DNA from: Osedax fenrisi
Lineage: Eukaryota; Annelida; Polychaeta; Sabellida; Siboglinidae
Direction of reading: 5' to 3'
DNA length: 64,000 nt
Assembly (NCBI GenBank): GCA_964019155.1
Contig: OZ025244.1
Span: 30,826,984 to 30,890,983 of the forward strand
A program made the translations under genes and the position numbers. The notes under the pieces are model-generated. The model made no database searches. It was given only the letters and a program-made list of their open reading frames with translations, and had not been told where the DNA came from. Shown here one piece after another: positions 45,478 through 56,265 of the stretch (position 1 is the first letter of the stretch; each line of letters starts with the position of its first letter).

Positions 45478-45862
45478 ATATATGCTTTCGAATTGTGGTG
45501 TTGGAGAAACTTGCTTGGAGTGACCTATATAGATAGGAAGACAAATATAGAAATCATTGCCAGCATAAAACCCAAAAGAACGCTAGAGGCGGAAATTGTC
45601 AAACTTGCCTTATCATACTTCGGACACGTGGTGAGAGCGGACTCGATGGAGCTACAGCTGATGCTAGGAAAGATGGATGGTCAACGGCGAAGGGGTAGGC
45701 CACACATAACGTGCCTGAACAATGTGCAGAATTATATAGCCAACGACAACATCATGAAGATACTAGCAGAAGCCAGAAATAAGTGATATGGAGAGGAACT
45801 GTCATGGACGTCGCCAGGGGTCGGTTACGACTCGACGGCACAAGGTAATACAAGGTAATATA
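45478..45862 (+). pseudogene. RTE-type LINE, 3' end
   Basis: Plus strand FELWCWRNLLGVTYIDRKTN, then LALSYFGHVVRADSMELQLM and GKMDGQRRRGRPHITCL, stop 45784-45786. The FELWC..R.L, YFGHV.R and G.RRRGRP motifs are typical of the RTE-clade C-terminus. It ends in short tandem caaggtaata units. 5'-truncated. Confidence 0.85.
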
Positions 45863-45952
45863 TAGTTACACCTACATAGTTAACACGTGTCTTATAATAC
45901 ACGTGTTAACACTTGTATACAACTTAATGATAGTATAACATTAATCTCATAG

Positions 45953-45990
<38 letters not shown>
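45953..45990. repeat. (TA)n microsatellite
   Basis: About 38 bases of TA; further TA at 46148-46161. Confidence 0.9.
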
Positions 45991-45992
<2 letters not shown>

Positions 45993-46230
45993 TATAGATT
46001 CTATAGATTCAAAAGTTACATTAAATTAAGTTACACTTTATATTAAATTAATATTAAAATAATTAATAAATAATAATAATAGTGAAACTGGATTTATTAA
46101 TTACAAATATTTGTATTATTAAAATATTTAGAAACGTCAATATACATATATATATATATATATTGATTAACATTAATTTGCAATAAAAAGTATGTAGTTA
46201 CCTACTAATTAATATTAATAATTTCAATAG

Positions 46231-47091
46231 GAGGATACAAACTGAGAAATATTATTAAATGTGTATTTCGTAAAAAATCAACAACTGAAGAAAAAGAAGA
46301 AGTAACAGAAGAAGAAGATGTAACAGAAGACAAAGAAGAAGAAGAATATGAAATAGAAAAAGAAAAAGAAGAAGAAGAGAGGGAAGAATGTATGGATACA
46401 CGTAGATAAATGAAAATCAAAGAGAAGAACGAGAAAATATTAAACGTAGAAATAAGACAATAATTAAAAAAGATATATGTAAATTGCTATTAGAAAAAAT
46501 AGATAGATCAGAAAAATTCACAAAAAACACCTTAACAAATTATAATAGAAAAGTATTAGAAAACATGATTTGAGTTATAGGTTAGTTATACCTAAATATA
46601 AAATAGAACCAGTAATTAAAAAGGGTTTGGTCATGGCAGAAGTAGATAAAATAGATAGAGTAGTTATAAATAAAAAAAGTTATAATTCATTAACAACTAA
46701 TACTATACAACTAGATGAGAAACGAGATTTAATGAATAGAATTAATAATGTAATTAACGAGGGTTTATTAACACTTTTAAACAAATTAGATAGAGAAGAT
46801 CATATTTTAAAAGAAATTAATTAATTTAAAAAATACGATCGATTAATATAAATAAAAAGAGATGGGTATAATTATATAATTGATAAGGGGATCATAGTTA
46901 AATTAAAAGTAGATACGATGGATAGGGTAGATAATATTAATCACAATAATGAGATAATAGATTTAGATAATACCCGGGGAAATAATGGTATAGTTATTGT
47001 TGACTTATGTAAACAAAATAAAGTTGAAAAATTAAATATAGTTAAATGCATAACATCAAATAAAGGGTATATCGGGTTCAAAGTAGAGGTA
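46231..47091 (+). pseudogene. unidentified Lys/Glu/Asn-rich ORF with frameshifts
   Basis: After an acceptor-like atttcaatag, four open segments follow. 46233-46409: GYKLRNIIKCVFRKKSTTEE then a long Glu-rich run. About 46409-46573: INENQREERENIKRRNKTII.., ..LEKIDRSEKFTKNTLTNY. 46570-46824: SYRLVIPKYKIEPVIKKGLV.., ..DLMNRINNVINEGLLTLL. 46861-47091: DGYNYIIDKGIIVKLKVDTM, ..GIVIVDLCKQNKVEKLNI. Each switch is a one-base slip and the last two share a frame broken by stops. The periodic amphipathic composition suggests one protein of about 285 residues, recently broken. The family is unknown. A mobile-element or host origin is equally possible. Confidence 0.5.
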
Positions 47092-48261
47092 TGATATCAA
47101 TTTATATTTATAATGTACATTATTTATATACTTATGATATTATTCGTTTTCTAAACCTAACTTATAAATGAATACAATGCAATTATCTAAATAAAGTAAT
47201 ATAATTTAAATGATTTAAATGTCTTATATGATATATATATATAGGCAATATATATATTATACCCAACCATGTATTATATGCTAACGAATTAACTAAATAC
47301 ATACGTAATATTAATCGTATACCTGCGTTATGCTAATGCATCGTGTGTAATTGTAATGGTAGTGTATCGCGTGTACTTGTAAAGTAGTTCCTTTAAAGCC
47401 AACATCGTCGCCACGTAAGGTCTACCCGGAGAAGCCAGAAGCGCGATCCCTGTGTCTGTATCGACGGCCACTAGGCATTAGGAGAACTTGTCAAACTTGT
47501 ATATTAATCTTAGGGAAAATATCTTTTGTTTCCATACCAATATGATACTACAAACATAAAATACATCAGTGTTACAAATAAGTACTTATTTTTAACACCC
47601 GCCCTTATAGGATGGGGGGGGGGCTAGTCGTGTTTTAATATCGTAATAGTATAGGGGGGGGGGTACGGGGGTACGGCCACTAATAACGAAGCGAGTGTTA
47701 AAATTATACGGTGAACTACAATGAAGCTATATACAATGCAACACGAATCATATCTATGTAATATAGAAAAAACAATGTTTAAAAATAAGATTAATACTGT
47801 ATGAAGCCTGACATGTTTTATTAAATATAGGTATAAAATGTAACTTAAATTAAAGATATCAAAAACACTGCTATGCCAGGTGGTGTAAAGCTAGTGTAAC
47901 TATATACAAATAGTTATAATAGGGGTTATATATAGTAACCCTGGGCTTTTATTAAGATATATTCAGTTATGTAAAATACGATGCAATCCTAAACGTACTC
48001 CTATTACTAAACTCATTATTATACTATTGTTATCATCGTGTTGTATTATCGTCAACATGTGCACGTAACAATCCTATGTAAACAAAGCATTGATACACCT
48101 TATACTAGTCTACATTTATATGCAGTGATGTTACGTGTGTGAATTAATGTTATGTTCGCGATTCCATTTATTTAAATAACTTTAAATGTCTCTATATTAC
48201 AGAAACATATTAATTTTATCTAGTTTATATAATTTTTAAATTATAAAATATATCTAACTAC

Positions 48262-48303
<42 letters not shown>

Positions 48304-48740
48304 AATCGTGTTGAGCTATAGATATAATGATACACATGTTCATTAGTTACCGACCCCATATGATGTGGTAGGATACGGCCCATATATGTATACCCATTCC
48401 GTATGGGTAAACATCGGTAACCGTGTTCTTATAATCGAAATAAAAACGGAAACGGATACTTCAGTATTCAGACTGCTGCATTATGAGATACCCCAAAAAC
48501 TCGGGCATTAAGTTAAGGCCCTTAACATGAATGTACTACAAATATAATTTAAATATAATTTTCATAATTTTATTAGTAATACATAATCAATTACTACCTA
48601 TTTTTATATATCTACACAATATAGTATATTTATTTGTCAATTTTGTGTATTAATAAATTATAAAATAAAATAATATATATATACATATATATATTTATAC
48701 ATAAAAGTATGATAATTATTTACATTTTTTTAATTGTAAT
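47092..48740. other. non-coding stretch with GC patches and poly-G
   Basis: GC-richer patches without a usable exon at 47330-47500 and 48330-48530. Two G runs (10 and 9 or more) at 47618-47671. A hairpin-like pair gttaccgac../..cggtaac at 48346 and 48412. (TA)n at 48264-48298. Confidence 0.45.
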
Positions 48741-48842
48741 TTAATTTAAATATATATATACATAATAATTTAATAATTTAATTTCTATAAATTCTTTTAG
48801 TTCGAAATTGTTGTTGCATAATTTCTTCATTTTTCCATAGGC
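48741..48842 (-). CDS. polycystin-like exon 8 (terminal)
   Basis: Acceptor attctcag. In the phase-0 frame set by exon 7 it reads AYGKMKKLCNNNFELKEFIE then IKLLNYYVYIYLN, stop at 48741-48743. The spacing from S6 and the E/F-rich segment resemble the region after S6 in PKD1. Another frame (LWKNEEIMQQQFRTKRIYRN) is also open, so the frame rests on phase. If the exon 7 donor is not used, the gene would stop at 51408. Confidence 0.6.
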   Translation of the reverse strand, partial: AYGKMKKLCNNNFELKEFIEIKLLNYYVYIYLN

Positions 48843-48924
48843 CTGAGAATAAATAAATCATCATAACATATGTATACTTACAATTGTGTTATAGTTTTAT
48901 ATTAGATTAAAAATAAACATTACA

Positions 48925-48991
<67 letters not shown>

Positions 48992-51900
48992 TAACCAAAC
49001 CAAACATAAAGTCGTCTTCTTAGAAAATAAAAGAATGCCATGTCCTTTCCGGAAAGTAATTTTCCCGTTTTATCCGATACTTCCTTATGTGACTATTGGG
49101 TGTAATATATAGGTTGTGTATCATAATTGTATTCTTGATATAATATATTTATATTTAAACATATACGTTTGAGATTATACCAAGTAAATTTCCTTACTTA
49201 TACAACGTATAGGGGTCACATAGGGGTCACACATAGGTCACAACTAGGTCACACTTGTATATGTTCGCTCGTAAAACCGTATTTTTAATTTACTACTTAT
49301 CATATGTCTAGTCTATATAAACAGTTATTATTGTTCGCTAATTTATGAGATTATTAATAAGTTGTGCCTCAGTTTAATACATGTTAAGTAAATACATTTA
49401 AGGGGAAACGTTAGAAGCACTTACATGTAAAATATAGGGACAAATTGGGCTACTAAAAAGATGCTTCCTACATGCAGGTAATCCATGGATACAGTTTTAA
49501 ATTAATAACTGTTTTATTATATACATAACATTTACACAATATACATACTCTATATTAGGGGTTCTCAAATGGGGGTCCGCGAACCTTCTTTTGGTCGATT
49601 TACACTTTTGTAGAGTCGCCAATATTTTTTTTGATTATGGTGTTCTCAATTGTCTATATTTAATAAAAAAAAGTCTATGAAAATTTAATTTTATATTATG
49701 TTTAACTTTTTTATTATTTATTATTTTACTGTCTTTGTATCAATATATTAATTATTTTGAAACTTTATTTTCATATAAATTTTAATTTTTAAAATAACTC
49801 TTATTTTGAATAACAAATCTTATAATGAATAATATAAAAAGAAAATTTAAGAAAATATAATGATAATTATTAAAATTTAGGTTTCACTGTTAATAGGGGG
49901 TATCCCACTACTATTATTTCTGGAAATAATGTCCGGAAATGTTTGCTAGAAAGTGATTTTCTATTTTCTAAGTGATTCGATGTTCAATAATGTATCGCAT
50001 TATATTTCTGATTCTGAAGGTTGTAGGACATTCACTATTTTATTATACCAAGTATTATTAACTAAGATATATATCTAATTATAATGTAATGATGTAATTT
50101 AATTAGTATCGAACTACAATATTAATTAATATCAAATCAGGAACTCACACTTTATTTATATTAATTATCAATATTACGTTTTATATAAAATATTTCTGAT
50201 TTTGCAGGTTATGAAAATATAGGTAAAATATATAAAATATATCCTATCTGATGTTAAAAAGGATGACATTTTATCTATTTGATAAATTCAGAAGAGCAAT
50301 TTATAAGATATATTCCTGAACATAATAATACGTTTTTTAATGTTGTTATGTACCCGTTTTCGTCAAATATAAAGGATCTTGATGATTATGATGATAAATG
50401 CCAAGATCAATTGATTTGTCTTAAGGAAAATATTGACGCAAATAATGAAATGAAATGAATTTAGGCCAATTCTGGATATAATTTATTAATTCTTATCCAG
50501 ACCTTATACATCTATGAACTACTTTCTTCCTTTCGGTAGTACATATTAATGTAAACGTGCCTTTTCAGATATGCTGACTTTAAAAAATAAGAAACGAAAT
50601 ATACTCGATGTGGAACATGATTTAAGATTGTGTATATCTGATATTGAATCTGACATATCTAATTTAATCTCTAATATTCAAATTCGTTAATTAATATTTT
50701 ATTAATAAATATATATATTTTATTTTCTTTTCTTATTATTAATAAAAATATGCGAGTTTAAAAAGTTAGATTACCTATATATCAAACGATATGGTCAAAT
50801 TATAACATTATCATGAAAACTAAATTTACAATTGTATTTGGATTAATCCAAAGTATCTTAAGATTTGTTATTACAATACAATACCTATATAAGACAAATT
50901 TGTTATTACTATATTTATTATCATGGGGCGTTTTTGATTTTTTTTATTTAAAAGTGTTAGAAAATGGGTCACGAAAAAAAAGTTAGAGAACCACTGTTCT
51001 ATATGATCATATTACAAGTAATAGACTATTAATAGTTAATTTTAACAAAATAAATTATATTTTTATTGTAAGTTAATACACTATATATCAAATAAATATA
51101 TTTATATTTTTAAATGAACCTAGGTAGTACATCATTAATATATTATATATAAAATCAGAATATATATATATATATATATCAAATAGTTCAACGGTAGTAG
51201 GGCGGCATCCTATACAAATTATAAATTGTATTAACAAAAATGACGAATGATTTGTGTAATAATATTTAATAATAATAATATGTATTATATTGCGTTACCT
51301 TACCATTATATTATGGAGCTTTTATAATGTATAAATAAGACACCAATAGTAATTTTTGAATGTCATATTATAACTAATTTTAAAAATAGTGAATTATATT
51401 TTAATATTTACAAAAAAAAACGAACATGTCCCCTTAATAATGTGCGGTCGTATTGACCAATCAGAGCACGTCTAGCGTTAACCTGCATCACGATGACTTT
51501 AGCGCAAGGGATCATCAGCGTTGCTATGGCGACAGATATCAACACTAGAGCGATCCTACCTAGGGCGGTATCGGGCGAATACACGGTGGACACACACATC
51601 GACTTGTTTAGCTTACGATTTAAAGGAAGTGGATTCTTCAATAGAAAGGAATAGGCCGCATTCATCATCACTAGCGACATCTATATATAGATATTTTTAG
51701 ATTTTATAATTTGTATTATGTTGATATAAACATTCATTTACACATGTACATATATGTAGATACTTATATGTGATACGTATTATATGTATGATATATATAT
51801 ATATACATACATATATATATATATATATATACACATATTGTAACATGAGCCGATAACTATTGTACATATCTATAGATAACCATAGTTATGAACACACAGT

Positions 51901-54900
51901 ATCACGGTGTGCACATGCGTGCTTTCATGCATCCGTTACTATGGTAACTAACATTTTGAAAGCCCCTACAATCGGCCTGTAGGGTCGTCATAACTAGAGC
52001 CACGTAGGCCCCCATATAGCACAAGAACCACGCCCCTAACCAGTAGAGCTTACACAGAACCCGATGCATGCAGTCCAACATCACTACTATGGTACTGTTC
52101 AGAGCTAATACCTGTAAACGTCGCCAGGGGTTCTCTTTAATACTCGCATGCAGTACCATCAATACGGGCGGGGGTATCGTAAATAGATACGTATTATACG
52201 TCTTTGTACAGCTATGTCAACATATTCGGTATTATTATTATAAATATTATACTGATAGAAATAAAATTTACGCTGAATGTATACTATAGTATAATATGTT
52301 ATATATTATATATAGTTATATTATTATATATAATTATATAAAATTATAACACCGAATTATATATCATTTAATATACAATTTGAACTATATTGATCGTAAT
52401 ATTTAAATCATTACTTCATTACAAGTATATATAACAACTATAGTTATATACACAGTATACTGTATATATGTATACCTACATCGGGGTTATGGAACACAAG
52501 CAATAATAGATAACATATACTAACTTCCAAATATTTAGCGAAAGATTAACCCTACATCTTCACCTATTTATTACATAATAGATACGTTTAGATATGTATA
52601 CCAAATAGAGTATAGATTATATATACCTAAATTCTAAATGTATACATAAATGTATACCTAAATGTATACATTCAGTCTGATTTGTGTTACATGATAGTTG
52701 ATGATTCCCGATGAATTAACTTAGATATCACAATGCGAGTGCCCTCAAACATCATAATTATAGAGTAGGTATATAGTTATATACCTATATAGTTATGTAT
52801 ACCTCTGCAATTTATAAATGGTATAGTGTAATGTATAAAATAAACATTATTTTAATATAATTTTAAAAGTTAATTTTTTTTCGATATTTCCAATATAAGT
52901 TCCTGTAATTTTTGTAATGTTCGTATCTTTTCTTAATTAGTATCAGTTTTCATAAAAAATAATTATTTCTGAAATGATTAAGAGGAGTAATTCTAAGTTA
53001 GATGGTACTTTTCCATGAAGTGAACTACGCAAGTTACAAACACTGTCTCTCATAGTGTACCGCATACCTGTAGAGTGTTGATGAAGGCGATAGCGATCAT
53101 AACGGCCAATGTCCAGAGGAGGGTTTCGTTGACCACCACCAGGGGGCAGAAGTCCACGTACCTCAGCTCGGCGTAGTACTGATCACTGACGCCAGGGGGA
53201 CGAGGCGTGGGTCGCCATCTCTCCAAGATTATCGACATTATTAAACTAAATGTGGAACACGATGTGTGTGTAGAGGTAAGTGGTGACTATAGTTAAGCCT
53301 TAAGTTGTGTTAGTTTAGTAAGCAGATATGTACTGCCTATGTACATCCTATGTATATAGCATATGTGCAAGTATATAGGCTATAACCTATATTTAAGTGA
53401 TTGTAATTATTAGTGTACTATAAAATTATATTAATACAGTATACTGTAATATATATATATTGGTTATAATTGTTATGATAATGATGATGATGATAATGAT
53501 GATGATGATGATACTTTGTATGACATAATTCACGTATGCACGACGTACATTGCACGTTCTTATGTTATAATATAGCTGTGAACACCTATTCACACCTATA
53601 TTACTCATTACTCATACTTACAATGTTAATGTGATAATTACATCTACTAAAGATACATCTAGATGTTCATTGCATAAATAATAATAGTAATAAGTATTAC
53701 ATCATAAGTATTATATCATAAGTATTACATCATACTATACGACGACGTACTACTAACCTCCTCATCACGTACATAACTAGACCTAAGTTCACCAGACCTA
53801 TCATCAGCATATCCGGTAGTAGGTATAAACTTTCCCCGATTAACGATAATCTATCGACGTAGTTATAAACATATTTAATAATATTCGATATATTAACTAT
53901 AGTTATTCATTATAATGAACATTGCATACGTAATACTCCGTATTATACTATACTAAGTACATTGTAAGTCGTATACTATACGTGATAACCATAATGACGA
54001 TGAGTATTATGATGATGATGTTGTTGATGATAAAGATGATGATGATGTTGTTGATGATAAATATGATGATGATGTTGTTGATGATAAAGATGATGATGAT
54101 GTTGTTTATGATAAAGATGATGATGATGTTGGTGCTGATAAAGATGATGATGATGTTGTTTAAGATAAAGATGATGATGATGTTGTTGATGATAAAGATG
54201 ATGATGATATTGTTGCTGATAAAGATGATGATGATGTTGTTTATGATAAAGATGATGATGATGTTGTTGATGATAAATATGATGATGATGTTGTTGATGA
54301 TAAAGATGATGATGATGTTGTTTATGATAAAGATGATGATGATGTTGGTGCTGATAAAGATGATGATGATGTTGTTTAAGATAAAGATGATGATGATGTT
54401 GTTGATGATAAAGATGATGATGATATTGTTGCTGATAAAGATGATGATGATGTTGTTTATGATAAAGATGATGATGATGTTGTTGCTGATAAAGATGATG
54501 ATGATATTGTTGCTGATAAAGATGATGATGATGTTGTTTATGATAAAAATGATGATGATATTGTTGCTGATAAATATGATGATGATGTTGTTTATGATAA
54601 AAATGATGATGATGTTGTTGCTGATAAAGATGATGATGATGTTGTTTATGATAAAGATGATGATGATGTTATTGATGATAAAGATGGTGATGATGTTGTT
54701 GATGATAACGATGATGATGATGTTGTTAATGATATCTATGATGATAATGTTGTTAAAGATGATGATGATGTTGTTGCTGATAAAGATGATGATGATGTAG
54801 TTGATGATAAAGATGATGATGATGTTGTTGATGATAAAGATGATGATGATATTGTTGCTGATAAAGATGATGATGATGTTGTTTATGATAAAAATGATGA

Positions 54901-55363
54901 TGATGTTGTTGCTGATAAAGATGATGATGATGTTGTTTATGATAAAGATGATGATGATGTTATTGATGATAAAGATGGTGATGATGTTGTTGATGATAAC
55001 GATGATGATGATGTTGTTAATGATATCTATGATGATAATGTTGTTAAATATGATGATGATGTTGTTGATGATATTGATGATGGTGTAGTTGATGATAAAG
55101 ATGATGATGAGTATGTTGTTGATGATGATATCATCATGATGTTATTGTTGATGGTAAAGATGATGATGATGATTGTAAAATAAATATACATATTAATATA
55201 TTGTTTCGATTTATAATATTATCTAATAGAAATTTATAATTATATATATATTATTGTATAACATATAATGCGTATCAACATTCGAGTATACTATAATAGT
55301 TCAGTTTTATTTTTAGCATACAATAATTTCATACAATTTAATAGAATGTGCATATCTAAACAT

Positions 55364-55402
<39 letters not shown>

Positions 55403-55523
55403 TTCGAACAAGTAACATGTATATAAACCTGTAGCCGTATTTCTTAGAATTCATAGTAAGTGTAGTTAAAATATACCTGTATGTATATTACAATTTTAAT
55501 ATAGGATTTATCTAATATAATAT

Positions 55524-55569
<46 letters not shown>

Positions 55570-56222
55570 TCTCACTTATAATTAAATTTGAGATGATATA
55601 TATTGTGCTGTATTGTATTATATTATATGTACCTATATTTTATTTGGTTGTGTGTATAAGGATAATTATTATATACAAATAGTTATGATTACATTTAATT
55701 TTATTAAATAAGATCACGGGGTTCAATTTCACAAATATTAAATTCTAAATTTTCCCAATTTAATCTTTGGAATTAATCTAGAAAATTAATGTAATGTATA
55801 ATTTATCTTTGATTATTTTGTATTCACATTAATGGTGATAAAATAATATTATTACTCTTCAAATACATATATAATGACTGTTATTAATACGTGATAATAT
55901 AACAGGTGTGGGACCCAGACCGTGGCTCTCAGGCTTTTAACATGGCTCATATATATTATATTAAATTTAATACGAAATTGCCTTAATTTATTATATATGT
56001 ATTAAATATTATAAAGTAAACATATCTTATAGATGCGTTGTTACCCCTAGCCCCCCTATGAGGTGTTGGGTCTAACCAGGCTCTCATGGAGACCAGAACG
56101 TATGTAAGAATCGCAGAGAACATCAGAAATAAATCCGAGAAACTCTGCAAATAAAATAATCTTCCGGACCTAACTCTAACGCTCGAAATTATTCCACCTA
56201 ATATATAATTACACACATTATA

Positions 56223-56265
<43 letters not shown>

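Noticed and set aside
45493..45544. Minus-strand start of the 98-codon ORF ending at 45248
   Set aside because: The first part overlaps the RTE coding strand and is a shadow. Only the part below 45460 was kept as a weak exon candidate.
53982..54800. 272-codon Met-rich ORF
   Set aside because: By-product of a 27-bp minisatellite. Another frame is equally open for long stretches, and the array lies in an intron on the other strand.
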